A DNA stretch of 64,000 nt from Stutzerimonas stutzeri KOS6 (GCF_000307775.2 NZ_KK020676.1:209945-273944), one strand, 5' to 3'. Numbered from the stretch's first letter, positions 30,012 through 40,209 are shown. Program-made: numbers and translations. The notes: a model not told the origin generated them from the sequence alone.

Positions 30012-30036
30012 GCCTGGCGCGACACCTGCGCCAGGC
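30012..30036. terminator. Hairpin between zapG and nadC
   Basis: A perfect 9-bp stem, GCCTGGCGC with GCGCCAGGC, around a 7-base loop, eight bases after the zapG stop and between convergent genes. No U-tract follows, so it may need other factors or simply protect 3' ends. Confidence 0.5.
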
Positions 30037-30051
30037 ACTGCCGCCTCCATC

Positions 30052-30900
30052 CTACTGACGCAAGCGCATCGACAGATCCACCGCCTGGACATGCTTGGTC
30101 AGTGCGCCGATTGAGATGTAGTCCACCCCCGTTTCAGCAACGCTGCGCAGCGTCTCATCACTGATTCCGCCGGAAGCTTCCAGCTTGGTCCGCCCAGCCG
30201 CCATGCGGACCGCCGAGCGCATGTCATCCAGGCTGAGCTCGTCGAGCATGACGATATCGGCTCCTGCCCGCAGCGCCTGCTCGAGCTCGTCGAGACTCTC
30301 CACTTCTATTTCCACCGGCTTGCCCGGCGCGATGCGTTGCGCGGCGGCAACGGCCTCGGCGATACCGCCGCAGGCAGCGATATGGTTCTCCTTGATCAGG
30401 AAGGCGTCGTACAGCCCGATGCGATGGTTGTGACACCCGCCGCAGGTAACGGCGTATTTCTGCGCCAGGCGCAATCCCGGGATCGTCTTGCGCGTATCAA
30501 GCAGGCGCACTCCAGTCCCTTCGACCATATCGGCGTAGCGGCGGCAGCGCGTCGCGACGCCTGACAGCATCTGCAGAAAGTTCAGTGCGCTGCGCTCACC
30601 AGTGAGCAGAGCACGTGCCGGCCCCTCGAGATGAAACAGCACGCGATCGGCATCGACCCGCTCGCCGTCCGCAACCTGCCAATGGACGGCCACGCGCGGA
30701 TCAACCTGACGAAACACGGCATCGACCCAGGCTACTCCGCTGATCACGGCGGCTTCGCGGGTGATGACAGAGGCATGGGCCAACCGCTCCGCCGGGATCA
30801 GTTGGGCAGTGATGTCACCGCCGCCGACATCCTCGGCGAGCGCACGGCGAGCATTGGCGTCGATTTCCGCCGAAAGGTCGGCAAGGGTGAGATTGGGCAT
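30052..30900 (-). CDS. nadC: Nicotinate-nucleotide pyrophosphorylase (quinolinate phosphoribosyltransferase)
   Basis: NadC, 282 residues, makes nicotinate mononucleotide from quinolinate and PRPP in de novo NAD synthesis. Family segments are [58 protein letters not shown] and [14 protein letters not shown] 30900 gives the standard length. nadA and nadB are not in the window. Confidence 0.96.
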   Translation of the reverse strand: MPNLTLADLSAEIDANARRALAEDVGGGDITAQLIPAERLAHASVITREAAVISGVAWVDAVFRQVDPRVAVHWQVADGERVDADRVLFHLEGPARALLTGERSALNFLQMLSGVATRCRRYADMVEGTGVRLLDTRKTIPGLRLAQKYAVTCGGCHNHRIGLYDAFLIKENHIAACGGIAEAVAAAQRIAPGKPVEIEVESLDELEQALRAGADIVMLDELSLDDMRSAVRMAAGRTKLEASGGISDETLRSVAETGVDYISIGALTKHVQAVDLSMRLRQ

Positions 30901-31323
30901 GGCTGACTCCTTTGATTGGGCGGATTATAAATACTCGGAGCATCGGGCACAGCGGCAAACTGATGCCCCCATGGACAGCACCTCGTCGAGCTTTCCTTAC
31001 CTCCCGGCGGAAAACCTGCGAGTATCTGTGAGCCAGGTCATGTCCGGCGCAAAACCGGGCTTGGCATGCGCCCCAGATGCTTATAATCAGCCAAGGAAAA
31101 TTGACGCCACGTAAATGGCGATACCCAGCTGACGGGGTGTCGTTGTAAAACCAAAGCGCTCGGCTATGCTGCGTCTGGAATCCGGTTCGATGGACGATAA
31201 CCCGCACAGGAATGCGGACTTGCCCGATACCTTCGCCTTGCCCGGCCGACCTGGCCAACTTTATCAAGTGCCGGATATCTGGCGTTGTGACCGCCCCAAG
31301 CAGGCGACCGCAGGAGAGTCTCG
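30901..31323 (+). promoter_or_regulatory. 423-bp divergent spacer with a sigma70-like promoter
   Basis: No gene is supported here. For the DUF1631 gene a promoter-like pair is TTGGCA (31061-31066) and TATAAT (31082-31087), spaced 15 bp, slightly short. If used, the mRNA would have a leader of about 230 nt. For nadC, TATAAT also occurs on the minus strand at 30929-30924. Nothing else stands out. Confidence 0.45.
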
Positions 31324-33585
31324 ATGCGAACCGATGCGAAAGTGGTGCACCTTAACAAGGCCGCCCCTGAGCACAAGCCTTCCTCACCGGCTGGCCGCCT
31401 GCCCGTGGCGCTGATCAGCGTGCGCGACAAGGCCGCTCAGCAACTGCGTCAGGCCCTGCAATCACTCTTCGACAATGCCGACGACTCGCTCTTCGAGATT
31501 GCCGATCGCGCCACCAGCAACTCCGAGCAGAATGCCTTCTTCGAGGCCATGCGCGATTTGCGCATGAAACGCCGCAACATCGAACGCGGCTTCCTGCAGC
31601 AGCTGTTCGAAGCCTTCTCCAGACTCAACCAGTACGAGATAGGCAAACCGCCCGTGCCGGAAAACGTCTCTTTCGACAGCCTTTCGCTGGTCCAGAACGA
31701 CGAACTGGAAGAGTCCGTCGCCGTCGACACCATGGTAGCCAAGGTCATGAGCCGCGCGGCACAACCGCTGGGGCACCTGACAACCCGCATGAATGCGCTG
31801 ATCAGCAAGAAGCTCGACGACAGGAGCAACCCGCTCGGCCCGCATGCGCTCTGCGATTATTTCATCGAGGCGAGCAGCAGCCTTGGCGTGGAAATCAAGG
31901 TCAAGCTGATCATCTTCAAGCTGTTCGAAAAGTACGTGCTGGGCGATCTCGACCAGCTCTATGCCGAGGCCAACCAGACCCTCGTGGCAGCAGGCATCCT
32001 GCCAGAGCTTCAGTCCGCCTTGCCGCGGCGCCAGCAACGCCAGGGCGCCCCGGGTGGCAGCCATGCGCCAACCGCACCTCTCAACCAGGCCGCGCAACCC
32101 GACGAGGGCCTGCAGGAAGCCGCGTTCAGCGCCCTGCACAGCCTGCTTTCCGAACTTCGCGGCATTAGTGCTCTGCCCCCTCGCAACGTGCCCGGCGACG
32201 CCATACCCATCTCCAGCAGCGACCTGCTCCGCCTGTTGTCGCACATGCAGACGCGCGCCCCTCAGCCGGCGGACGACTTCGATCTTCAGCAGCAGCTTGC
32301 CAACCTGCTCAACCGAGTCAGCGCCAAGACAGGCAGGTCACGCGTGGTCGGCGAGATCGACGATGACGTGATCAACTTGGTGTCCATGCTGTTCGAGTTC
32401 ATTCTCGACGACCGTACGCTGCCCGACTCGCTCAAGGCACTGATCGGCCGCCTGCAGATCCCCTTCCTGAAGGTCGCGGTATTGGACAAGACCTTCTTCA
32501 GCCGCGGCAGCCATCCGGCACGACGCCTGCTCAACGAGGTCGCCTCCGCATCGATGGGCTGGGGAGACCAGGACGAAGCCCAGCGCGACAACCTTTACCA
32601 GAAGATCGAGCAGATCGTGGCGCGCCTGCTCAATGAGTTCACCGACGACCCGACCCTCTTCTCCGAGCTGCTGACCGATTTCCTTGCATTCATTGGCGAC
32701 GAACGGCGTCGCAGCGAACTGCTCGAACAGCGCACCCGCGATGCCGAGGAAGGGCGCGCCAAGGCCGAGATGGCTCGCCAGGAAGTGGAGCACGCCCTGA
32801 ACCAGCGCCTGCTGGGCAAGACTCTTCCGGAAGTCGTGGTCCGCCTGCTGCAGGAGGCCTGGAGCAAGGTACTGCTCCTCACCTGCCTGAAACATGGCAC
32901 CCAGTCCGCAGAGTGGCAGGCAGCCCTGGACACCATGGACGATCTGGTGTGGAGCGTAACGCCGCACGAGGACGAGGAGTCCCGGGCACGTCTGCTGGAG
33001 CTGGTTCCGAGCTTGCTCAAGGCCCTGCGCGAAGGACTGGTCAGCGCGGCCTTCGACCCCTTCTCCACCGGCGATTTCTTCACTCGCCTCGAAGCGCTCC
33101 ACGTACAGACACTGCAGCGCATCCAGCCACCGCAGAGCCCGAACGAGACCGACGACATAGCTGTCGATACCGGCGCTGCTTCCTTCCCTGCAGCACCGGC
33201 AAACGAGGCAGCCCCGGCCATGGTCGAGGTCGTCGAGGAAATCGTCCTGCTGGCACCAGGCGAAAGTCGCGAACAGGAGCCGGAGATCAACCTGCCGGAC
33301 AACGACGAAGCACTGGTTCAGGTCGACAACCTGCGGGTCGGCAGCTGGGTCGAGTTCCAGGAAGACGAAGAGCACAAGCTGCGCTGCAAGCTGGCTGCGG
33401 TGATCAAACCTACCGGCAAGTACATCTTCGTCAACCGCACCGGCATGAAGGTACTGGAGAAAACCCGTATGGGCCTGGCCAGCGAATTCCAGCGCGGTGC
33501 CATTCGCCTGCTGAACGATACCCTGTTGTTCGACCGCGCCCTGGAGTCGGTGATCGGCAATCTGCGCAGGCTGAAAGACACCTGA
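31324..33585 (+). CDS. DUF1631 family protein
   Basis: Large cytosolic protein, 753 residues, DUF1631 family, function unknown. It is predicted mostly helical, with a flexible Pro/Gln-rich linker (about 235-265), charged helices (DAEEGRAKAEMARQEVEHALNQRLL) and a C-terminal small beta domain (VGSWVEFQEDEEHKLRCKLAAV, then YIFVNRTG) like PilZ-type modules. A c-di-GMP role is thus possible but not shown. Databases have wrongly called such proteins thymidine phosphorylase. ATG 31324 follows AGGAGAG. Confidence 0.85.
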   Translation: MRTDAKVVHLNKAAPEHKPSSPAGRLPVALISVRDKAAQQLRQALQSLFDNADDSLFEIADRATSNSEQNAFFEAMRDLRMKRRNIERGFLQQLFEAFSRLNQYEIGKPPVPENVSFDSLSLVQNDELEESVAVDTMVAKVMSRAAQPLGHLTTRMNALISKKLDDRSNPLGPHALCDYFIEASSSLGVEIKVKLIIFKLFEKYVLGDLDQLYAEANQTLVAAGILPELQSALPRRQQRQGAPGGSHAPTAPLNQAAQPDEGLQEAAFSALHSLLSELRGISALPPRNVPGDAIPISSSDLLRLLSHMQTRAPQPADDFDLQQQLANLLNRVSAKTGRSRVVGEIDDDVINLVSMLFEFILDDRTLPDSLKALIGRLQIPFLKVAVLDKTFFSRGSHPARRLLNEVASASMGWGDQDEAQRDNLYQKIEQIVARLLNEFTDDPTLFSELLTDFLAFIGDERRRSELLEQRTRDAEEGRAKAEMARQEVEHALNQRLLGKTLPEVVVRLLQEAWSKVLLLTCLKHGTQSAEWQAALDTMDDLVWSVTPHEDEESRARLLELVPSLLKALREGLVSAAFDPFSTGDFFTRLEALHVQTLQRIQPPQSPNETDDIAVDTGAASFPAAPANEAAPAMVEVVEEIVLLAPGESREQEPEINLPDNDEALVQVDNLRVGSWVEFQEDEEHKLRCKLAAVIKPTGKYIFVNRTGMKVLEKTRMGLASEFQRGAIRLLNDTLLFDRALESVIGNLRRLKDT

Positions 33586-33695
33586 CCCTCTCCCCGGCGG
33601 GCCGCTCGATCCGCCGCACGCGTCATACAGTCGCAGATGAGCCTTGGCTTTTGACCCCACGCGGCTAGAATGCGTACACCCCTTTCGAGGTGCCC

Positions 33696-33869
33696 ATGCC
33701 CAGCCGCCTGAATCCCGAAGACCAGCAGCGCGTCGACGAATACCTCCGCGCCCCGCAGCACCAGGTCGAACGCCAGCCGTTTCGCCCCTGGCTCCTGCTG
33801 CTTGTCGTGCTGGCCGTCGTGATAGGCCTTGGACTGCTGAGCCGCCTCCTGAGCCGTCTAGTGCTTTGA
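33696..33869 (+). CDS. DUF3094-like small membrane protein, 57 residues
   Basis: Short gene between DUF1631 and ndh. The product starts MPSRLNPEDQQRVDEYL and ends in one membrane helix (PWLLLLVVLAVVIGLGLL) with a basic C-terminal tip. Pseudomonas genomes carry a protein of this length and order (DUF3094) beside the NADH dehydrogenase gene. GAGG lies 8 bp before the ATG. Function unknown; the neighbouring ndh suggests a membrane or respiratory link. Confidence 0.8.
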   Translation: MPSRLNPEDQQRVDEYLRAPQHQVERQPFRPWLLLLVVLAVVIGLGLLSRLLSRLVL

Positions 33870-33923
33870 GCACCGCTCGCCTTGACTGCCCCCCCGATTT
33901 CCTTGCAGCTATGAGTTACTCCC

Positions 33924-35219
33924 ATGTCACATCGAATCGTAATCGTCGGCGGCGGCGCCGGCGGGCTAGAGCTTGCTACCCGCCTGGGTAGAACCCTGGG
34001 CAAACGCGGCACAGCCCGAATCACGCTGGTCGACGCCAATCTGACGCACATCTGGAAGCCGCTGCTGCACGAGGTTGCAGCCGGCTCGCTGAATTCCTCG
34101 GCAGACGAACTCAACTACGTAGCCCAGGCCAAATGGAATCACTTCGAATTTCAGATGGGCCGCATGGCCGGCCTGGATCGCGCCAGTAAGTGCATTCGAC
34201 TGGAGGCCACGCGTGACGAGTTCGGCGTTGAGCTGGTGCCCTCGCGCGCGCTGAATTACGACACACTGGTAATCGCCGTCGGCAGCACGACCAACGACTT
34301 CGGCACCCAGGGGGCCGCAGAGCACTGCATATTTCTCGACACCCGCGAGCAGGCGGAGCGCTTTCATCGGCAGCTGCTGAGTCACTACATGCGCGCTCAT
34401 GCTGGCGAGGCCGCGTCGAGCGACATCAGCATGGCTATCGTCGGCGCTGGCGCGACCGGCGTCGAACTCGCCGCCGAACTGCTGCACGCAGCCAAGGAAC
34501 TGGCCGCCTATGGCCTGGACGGCATCAAACCGGAGGACGTTAAGATCACGCTCATCGAGGCCGGCCCGAAGGTACTGCCGGCGCTGCCCGAGCGCATCAG
34601 TCAACCCGTGCACCAAACGCTGCTCGATCTGGGAGTCAAGGTCCTCACCGGCGCTGCAGTCAGCGAAGTCACCGCCGAAGGCCTGCACACCAAGCAGGGC
34701 GAGTTCATCCAGGCCAGCCTCAAGGTCTGGGCCGCCGGGATCAAGGCTCCGGCCTTCTTGCACGAGCTTGATGGCCTGGAAACCAACCGCATCAACCAAC
34801 TGGTTGTCCATCCGACACTGCAGAGCACCCGCGACGAGAACATCTTCGCGTTTGGCGACTGCGCCGCCTGCCCTCAACCGGATAGCGACCGCAACGTCCC
34901 ACCTCGCGCACAGGCAGCCCACCAACAGGCTTCGATGCTGGCCCGTTCGATCCGCAATCGACTGGAAGGCAAGCCGCTGCCGACCTACCGCTACAAGGAC
35001 TACGGCTCACTGATTTCGCTGTCGAGTTTCTCGGCGGTAGGCAATCTGATGGGCAACCTGACCGGCAACGTCATGCTCGAAGGCTGGCTGGCACGGATGT
35101 TCTACATCTCGCTGTACCGTATGCACCAGATCGCGCTTTATGGCATCCCCCGGACGCTGCTGATGATGCTCGGCGACAAGCTCAGCCGCACGACGGAGCC
35201 GCGCCTGAAGCTCCATTGA
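33924..35219 (+). CDS. ndh: Type II NADH dehydrogenase
   Basis: Non-proton-pumping NADH:quinone oxidoreductase, 431 residues. The FAD dinucleotide fold is IVIVGGGAGGLE at the N-terminus, the NADH fold is IVGAGATGVELAAELL, and the quinone-side AFGDCAACP motif is present. The C-terminal amphipathic helices (SLYRMHQIALYGIPRTLLMML) attach it to the inner membrane. It starts 54 bp after the DUF3094-like gene. Confidence 0.95.
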   Translation: MSHRIVIVGGGAGGLELATRLGRTLGKRGTARITLVDANLTHIWKPLLHEVAAGSLNSSADELNYVAQAKWNHFEFQMGRMAGLDRASKCIRLEATRDEFGVELVPSRALNYDTLVIAVGSTTNDFGTQGAAEHCIFLDTREQAERFHRQLLSHYMRAHAGEAASSDISMAIVGAGATGVELAAELLHAAKELAAYGLDGIKPEDVKITLIEAGPKVLPALPERISQPVHQTLLDLGVKVLTGAAVSEVTAEGLHTKQGEFIQASLKVWAAGIKAPAFLHELDGLETNRINQLVVHPTLQSTRDENIFAFGDCAACPQPDSDRNVPPRAQAAHQQASMLARSIRNRLEGKPLPTYRYKDYGSLISLSSFSAVGNLMGNLTGNVMLEGWLARMFYISLYRMHQIALYGIPRTLLMMLGDKLSRTTEPRLKLH

Positions 35220-35223
35220 TGCA

Positions 35224-35248
35224 GAAAAGGCGCACCCCAGGGTGCGCC
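35224..35248 (-). terminator. Terminator hairpin between ndh and the tRNA operon
   Basis: Stem GGCGCACC with GGTGCGCC and a 4-base loop. On the minus strand a TTTT run follows, so it suits the tRNA transcript; on the plus strand it may also end ndh. Confidence 0.6.
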
Positions 35249-35277
35249 ATCAATGTTTCGACAAGGAATCGCAGGCG

Positions 35278-35311
35278 AAAAAAAAGCTGGATGCCCGCGA
35301 GGACATCCAGC
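35278..35311 (-). terminator. Intrinsic terminator of the tRNA operon
   Basis: On the minus strand GCTGGATG pairs with CATCCAGC (10-base loop), followed by eight T residues. It lies 27 bp after the tRNA-Lys 3' end. Confidence 0.85.
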
Positions 35312-35337
35312 CTTTCATGCTTCCAGAGAAGCTCGTA

Positions 35338-35413
35338 TGGTGGGTCGTGTAGGATTCGAACCTACGACCAATTGGTTAAAAGCCAACTGCTCTACCAACT
35401 GAGCTAACGACCC
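35338..35413 (-). tRNA. tRNA-Lys (anticodon TTT)
   Basis: 76 nt with encoded CCA. The acceptor stem GGGTCGT pairs with ACGACCC, the anticodon loop is CTTTTAA and the T-arm has GTTCGAATC. It is the last of three tRNAs in one minus-strand operon. Confidence 0.97.
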
Positions 35414-35418
35414 AAAAA

Positions 35419-35495
35419 TGGTCGGGGTAGGGGGATTCGAACTCCCGACATCCTGCTCCCAAAGCAGGCGCGCTACCGGACTGCGCTATACCCCG
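35419..35495 (-). tRNA. tRNA-Pro (anticodon TGG)
   Basis: 77 nt with encoded CCA. The acceptor begins CGGGGTA and pairs with TACCCCG; the anticodon loop is TTTGGGA. It is the middle gene of the tRNA operon. Confidence 0.97.
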
Positions 35496-35504
35496 ATTGG
35501 AATT

Positions 35505-35580
35505 TGGCTCCGCGACCAGGACTCGAACCTGGGACCCAATGATTAACAGTCATTTGCTCTACCGACTGAGCTATCGCGGA
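35505..35580 (-). tRNA. tRNA-Asn (anticodon GTT)
   Basis: 76 nt with encoded CCA. The acceptor begins TCCGCGA; the anticodon loop is CTGTTAA. It is the first gene of the operon, 54 bp downstream of its sigma70 -10 element. Confidence 0.97.
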
Positions 35581-35633
35581 ACAACTAGCAATTCCAGCTC
35601 TTCAGCGTTACGTTCCCGCCTCAGAGGCGCGCC

Positions 35634-35661
35634 ATTTTACGGTTCCCGGCACCGCTGTCAA
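35634..35661 (-). promoter_or_regulatory. Sigma70 promoter of the Asn-Pro-Lys tRNA operon
   Basis: On the minus strand: -35 TTGACA (35661-35656), 16-bp spacer, -10 TAAAAT (35639-35634). A GC-rich discriminator (GGCGCGCC) follows, typical of stringently controlled stable-RNA promoters. Confidence 0.8.
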
Positions 35662-35779
35662 CCCTAAAAACGCGATTACTGACAACAGTTTGCGCTCACC
35701 CGTTGCGTCGTCGAAAAAAACCACCGAATCGGCCACCGCTCGCGCAGCGAATCATCTCTGCGCGAGCATGGCCTGGCCG

Positions 35780-38344
35780 TCAGCCGAAGACGATCTGCTC
35801 GCCCTCCACCCGAGCCTTGACGCTGCTGCCCGGCGCGAACTGGCCGGCGAGTATCTGCTGCGCCAGCGGATTCTCGATCCAGCGCTGAATCGCACGCTTG
35901 AGCGGGCGGGCACCGTACACCGGGTCGTAGCCGACAGCGACCAGCTTGTCCATCGCCTCCTGACTCAGCTCCAGGCTCAGCTCGCGCTCGGCCAGACGCT
36001 TGCGCAACCGCCCAAGCTGAATCTCGGCAATCCCGGCGATCTGCTCGCGAGCAAGCGGATCGAACACCACCACTTCGTCGATGCGGTTGATGAACTCCGG
36101 CCGGAAGTGATGCGCTACCGCGTCCATCACCGCCGCACGCTGCGCATCGGGGTCGCCGACGAGTTCCTGGATCTGCGTCGAACCGAGGTTGGAGGTCATC
36201 ACGATCACGGTGTTCTTGAAGTCCACCGTGCGCCCATGACTGTCGGTCAGGCGACCATCTTCCAGCACCTGCAACAACACGTTGAACACGTCGGGATGGG
36301 CCTTTTCCACCTCATCCATCAGCACTACCGAATAGGGTTTGCGGCGCACCGCTTCGGTCAGGTAACCGCCCTCTTCGTAGCCAACGTAGCCCGGCGGCGC
36401 ACCGATCAGGCGTGCAACGGAGTGCTTCTCCATGAACTCGGACATGTCGATGCGGATCATCGCCTCCTCGGTATCGAAGAGGAATTCGGCCAGCGCCTTG
36501 CATAGCTCCGTCTTGCCCACCCCGGTCGGGCCGAGGAAGAGGAACGAGCCACTCGGACGATTCGGGTCGGCCAGGCCGGCGCGCGAGCGGCGAACGGCAT
36601 TGGCCACCGCCACCACCGCCTCATGCTGACCGATGACACGGGTGTGCAGCATGTCCTCCATGCGCAGCAGCTTGTCGCGCTCGCCTTCGAGCATTTTCGA
36701 GACAGGAATGCCGGTCCACTTGGAAACCACCTCGGCGATTTCCTCGTCGGTCACCTTGTTGCGCAGCAGCTGGTTCTCTTTCTTGCCGTGCTGATCGACC
36801 ATTTCCAGGCTGCGCTCGAGGTCCGGAATGATGCCGTATTGCAGCTCCGCCATGCGCGCCAGATCGCCCTTGCGACGTGCCGCTTCGAGCTCCGCCTTGG
36901 CCTGCTCGATCTTCTGCTGGATTTGTGCCGAGCCTTGCACCTCGGCCTTTTCCGACTTCCAGATTTCCTCCAGGTCGGCGTATTCCCGCTCCAGCCTGGC
37001 GATGTCATCCTCGAGTTTGGCCAGGCGTTTCCTGGTGGCTTCGTCGTCCTCTTTCTTCAGTGCCTCACGCTCGATCTTCAGCTGGATCAGGCGTCGATCC
37101 AGGCGATCGAGCTCTTCCGGCTTGGAATCGATTTCCATGCGGATGCGACTGCCGGCCTCGTCGATCAGATCGATGGCCTTGTCCGGTAGCTGACGGTCAG
37201 TGATGTAGCGATGGCTGAGCTTGGCCGCAGCAATGATGGCACCGTCGGTAATGGTCACCCCATGGTGCACTTCGTAGCGTTCCTTGAGGCCCCGGAGGAT
37301 GGCGATGGTGTCTTCCTCGCTCGGCTCATCGACCAGGACCTTCTGGAAGCGGCGCTCCAGCGCGGCGTCTTTCTCGATGTACTGGCGGTACTCGTCGAGG
37401 GTGGTGGCACCCACGCAATGCAGCTCGCCGCGCGCAAGCGCAGGCTTGAGCATGTTGCCCGCATCCATGGCGCCCTCGGCCTTGCCGGCACCGACCATGG
37501 TATGCAGCTCGTCGATGAACAGGATCACGCGCCCTTCCTGCTTGGACAGCTCGTTGAGCACCGCCTTGAGACGCTCCTCGAATTCGCCGCGGAACTTGGC
37601 GCCGGCAATCAGCGAGCCCATGTCCAGCGCCAGCAGACGCTTGTCCTTCAGCCCGTCAGGGACCTCACCGTTGACGATGCGCTGGGCCAACCCCTCGACG
37701 ATGGCGGTCTTGCCCACACCCGGCTCGCCGATCAGCACCGGGTTGTTCTTGGTCCGCCGCTGCAGGACCTGGATGGTGCGACGAATCTCGTCGTCACGGC
37801 CGATCACCGGATCGAGCTTGCCGTCCTCGGCGCGCTTGGTCATGTCCACGGTGTACTTGTCCAGCGCCTGGCGCGATTCCTCGGCGTTGGGATCGTTGAC
37901 CGCCTCGCCGCCGCGCAGGTTGCTGATGGCATTCTCCAGCGCCTTCTTGCTCACGCCCTGAGCCAGCAGCAGCTTGCCCAGGCGGGTATTGCCGTCCAGC
38001 GCGGCGAGCAGCACCAGCTCACTGGAAATGTACTGGTCGCCCTTCTGCTGGGCGATGCGATCGGCCTGGTTCAGCAGGCGCGCAAGATCCTGCGACAGGT
38101 TCATGTCGCCGGTGGGATTCTGCAGCTTCGGTAGCTGGTCGAGCTCCTTGGTGAGCGCCTGGCGCAAGGCATTGATATCGAAGCCGACCTGCATCAGCAA
38201 CGGCTTGATCGAACCACCCTGCTGCTCGAGCAGCGCCTGCATCAGGTGCAACGGCTCGATGGATGGGTGATCCAGGCCGACGGCAATGGACTGGGCATCG
38301 GAGAGCGCAAGCTGAAGCTTGCTGGTCAATCGATCGATACGCAT
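35780..38344 (-). CDS. clpB: ClpB disaggregase
   Basis: Hsp100 ATPase of 854 residues that frees aggregated proteins with DnaK. Domain order: Clp N-domain (about 1-145), first AAA module with Walker [10 protein letters not shown], the long coiled-coil middle domain (about 400-520), second AAA module with Walker [10 protein letters not shown] and sensor region [10 protein letters not shown], and the C-terminal D2 small domain. A sigma32-like promoter lies 73 bp upstream. The stop is about 200 bp before the tRNA operon, which is on the same strand. Confidence 0.98.
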   Translation of the reverse strand: MRIDRLTSKLQLALSDAQSIAVGLDHPSIEPLHLMQALLEQQGGSIKPLLMQVGFDINALRQALTKELDQLPKLQNPTGDMNLSQDLARLLNQADRIAQQKGDQYISSELVLLAALDGNTRLGKLLLAQGVSKKALENAISNLRGGEAVNDPNAEESRQALDKYTVDMTKRAEDGKLDPVIGRDDEIRRTIQVLQRRTKNNPVLIGEPGVGKTAIVEGLAQRIVNGEVPDGLKDKRLLALDMGSLIAGAKFRGEFEERLKAVLNELSKQEGRVILFIDELHTMVGAGKAEGAMDAGNMLKPALARGELHCVGATTLDEYRQYIEKDAALERRFQKVLVDEPSEEDTIAILRGLKERYEVHHGVTITDGAIIAAAKLSHRYITDRQLPDKAIDLIDEAGSRIRMEIDSKPEELDRLDRRLIQLKIEREALKKEDDEATRKRLAKLEDDIARLEREYADLEEIWKSEKAEVQGSAQIQQKIEQAKAELEAARRKGDLARMAELQYGIIPDLERSLEMVDQHGKKENQLLRNKVTDEEIAEVVSKWTGIPVSKMLEGERDKLLRMEDMLHTRVIGQHEAVVAVANAVRRSRAGLADPNRPSGSFLFLGPTGVGKTELCKALAEFLFDTEEAMIRIDMSEFMEKHSVARLIGAPPGYVGYEEGGYLTEAVRRKPYSVVLMDEVEKAHPDVFNVLLQVLEDGRLTDSHGRTVDFKNTVIVMTSNLGSTQIQELVGDPDAQRAAVMDAVAHHFRPEFINRIDEVVVFDPLAREQIAGIAEIQLGRLRKRLAERELSLELSQEAMDKLVAVGYDPVYGARPLKRAIQRWIENPLAQQILAGQFAPGSSVKARVEGEQIVFG

Positions 38345-38416
38345 GGACGTTCATCCTCAGGTAAAGCGGGCCGGCGCTGTGAATCGCGCCTTACACAAAC
38401 CCGCGAGATGCAGCTT

Positions 38417-38444
38417 AGATGAGGATGATTGTTGGAGATTCAAG
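38417..38444 (-). promoter_or_regulatory. Sigma32 heat-shock promoter of clpB
   Basis: On the minus strand: -35 CTTGAA (38444-38439), 14-bp spacer, -10 CCTCATCT (38424-38417). The consensus is CTTGAA-N13-15-CCCCATNT, so one -10 base differs. It lies 73 bp before the clpB ATG and fits heat-shock control. Confidence 0.8.
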
Positions 38445-38500
38445 GCGGATGACATTGATGCAGGTCATGCCAGGACCTGCAGTCAATGCCCTGGCTGCGG

Positions 38501-39238
38501 CTATGGCTCCAGCCAGATCAGACTGGCGAAGCGCCCCGTGCGCGAGGCACGGCGGTAGGAATAGAAGCGCGGATCGCTGAAGGTGCACAGGCCTCCACCA
38601 TAAACCGCGTTGACGCCAACGGCCGCCAGGCGAATACGCGCCAGCTGATAGAGATCCGCCATGAAACGCCCGGGATTGTGACTCGGCAGGAAGGCCACGG
38701 CAGCCTCGGCATGCTGCGCCAGAAAAGCCTCGCGCACCTCGCTGCCCACTTCGAATGACGCCGGCCCGATCGCCGGCCCCAGCCAGGCCAGAACCTCGTC
38801 GGGCGGCACCGCCAGCGCCTCGAGCGTCGCTTCGAGCACGCCGCCAGCCAGGCCACGCCAGCCGGCGTGAGCGGCAGCGACACGGGTCGCGCCACGATCG
38901 CAGAACAGTACCGGCAGGCAATCGGCGGTCAGCACCGTGCAAGCTTCGCCAGGCACTGCGCTCCAGCTGGCATCGGCGGTCGCACAGACGCCGCGAGCAG
39001 CCTCGATCGCCACGCTGGAATGCACCTGCGCCAACCATACCGGCTGACAGCCGAGCACCTCCTGCAGATGCCGGCGATTGCAGGCCACCGCTGCCGGATC
39101 GTCACCGACGTGATCGCCCAGGTTGAAGCTGTCGAACGGGGCAACACTGAGCCCACCTCGACGCGTCGTCACGCAGGCGCGGACGCCGGCCGGAGCCGGC
39201 CAATCGGGTGTCAGCCAGTCTTCGCCCCAGGCGTTCAC
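38501..39238 (-). CDS. pgeF: PgeF/YfiH, laccase-domain peptidoglycan editing factor
   Basis: Laccase-like (DUF152) protein of 245 residues. Metal-site segments are LAQVHSSVAIE, LTADCLPVLFCD and VAAAHAGWRGLAGG. In E. coli it removes L-Ser-containing muropeptide errors. The GTG start at 39238 overlaps the rluD stop by four bases, so the two are coupled. The Met 75 bp upstream lies inside rluD and is rejected. Confidence 0.9.
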   Translation of the reverse strand: MNAWGEDWLTPDWPAPAGVRACVTTRRGGLSVAPFDSFNLGDHVGDDPAAVACNRRHLQEVLGCQPVWLAQVHSSVAIEAARGVCATADASWSAVPGEACTVLTADCLPVLFCDRGATRVAAAHAGWRGLAGGVLEATLEALAVPPDEVLAWLGPAIGPASFEVGSEVREAFLAQHAEAAVAFLPSHNPGRFMADLYQLARIRLAAVGVNAVYGGGLCTFSDPRFYSYRRASRTGRFASLIWLEP

Positions 39239-40209
39239 CCGACGAAGGCCTCGCGATCCTGCTGCAGCAGCGTCAGCAACCAGACGAAGTCGTCCGGTAG
39301 CGGCGACTCCCACTTCATGCGCTGCCCGGTCACGGGATGATCAAGCTCAAGGAAGCGCGCATGCAGGGCCTGGCGCGGGAAGTCGCGCAACGACTGCACC
39401 AACGTCGGGCTGGCCGCCGGCGGAATACGAAAACGCCCGCTGTAGAGCGGATCGCCCACCAGCGGATAACCGAGATGGGTCATGTGCACACGAATCTGAT
39501 GGGTGCGCCCGGTTTCCAGCTTGACCCGCACATGGGTGTGCGAGCGGAAGCGCTCGAGCACCCGGTAGTGGCTGACCGCCGGCTTGCCGCCCTCCACGAC
39601 CGCCATGCGCTGGCGCTGCTGGCCATGCCGGCCGATCGGCGCATTGACCGTGCCGCCGGTAATGATCACGCCAATCACGATGGCCTCATAGATGCGGCTG
39701 ACGCTGCGTGCCTGCAACTGCTCGACCAGGCGGGTCTGCGCCTGCAGCGTCTTGGCCACCACCATCAGGCCCGTGGTGTCCTTGTCCAGGCGATGCACGA
39801 TGCCGGCACGCGGCACGTTGATCAGATCCGGAACATGGTGCAGCAAGGCGTTGAGCAGCGTGCCGTCGGCATGCCCGGCCGCCGGATGCACCACCAGGCC
39901 GGCCGGCTTGTCGATCACCAGGATCTGCTCGTCCTCGTAGACGATGTCGAGCGGGATGTCCTGGGCCACCCATTCGCCCTGCGCCTGCTGTTCGGCGCTC
40001 AGTTCGAGCAGGGCACCGGCATGCACCGTGTCGCGGGGGCGCAGCACAGCGCCATCCACCGTCAGCAGACCATCCTTGATCCAGGCGGCAAGACGCGAGC
40101 GCGAGTGTTCGGAAAAGAGCTGCGCCGCGACCTGATCGAGACGTTGCCCGCCAAGGTCAAACGGCACCTCGGCACTGAGTTGGATGGCCTGCTTGGAAGT
40201 CGTGGACAT
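39235..40209 (-). CDS. rluD: RluD, 23S rRNA pseudouridine synthase (1911/1915/1917)
   Basis: RluA-family synthase, 324 residues: an S4 domain (about 18-75, QRLDQVAAQLFSEHSRSRLAAWIKDG) followed by the catalytic domain with Asp in GIVHRLDKDTTGL. It modifies helix 69 of 23S rRNA, affecting subunit joining and termination. ATG 40209 (MSTTSKQAIQL) fits family length; the open frame runs further back without support. It is divergent from bamD and coupled to pgeF. Confidence 0.95.
   Translation of the reverse strand: MSTTSKQAIQLSAEVPFDLGGQRLDQVAAQLFSEHSRSRLAAWIKDGLLTVDGAVLRPRDTVHAGALLELSAEQQAQGEWVAQDIPLDIVYEDEQILVIDKPAGLVVHPAAGHADGTLLNALLHHVPDLINVPRAGIVHRLDKDTTGLMVVAKTLQAQTRLVEQLQARSVSRIYEAIVIGVIITGGTVNAPIGRHGQQRQRMAVVEGGKPAVSHYRVLERFRSHTHVRVKLETGRTHQIRVHMTHLGYPLVGDPLYSGRFRIPPAASPTLVQSLRDFPRQALHARFLELDHPVTGQRMKWESPLPDDFVWLLTLLQQDREAFVG

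Noticed and set aside
31324-33585. Thymidine phosphorylase
   Set aside because: A common database label for DUF1631 proteins, but none of the phosphorylase motifs are present.
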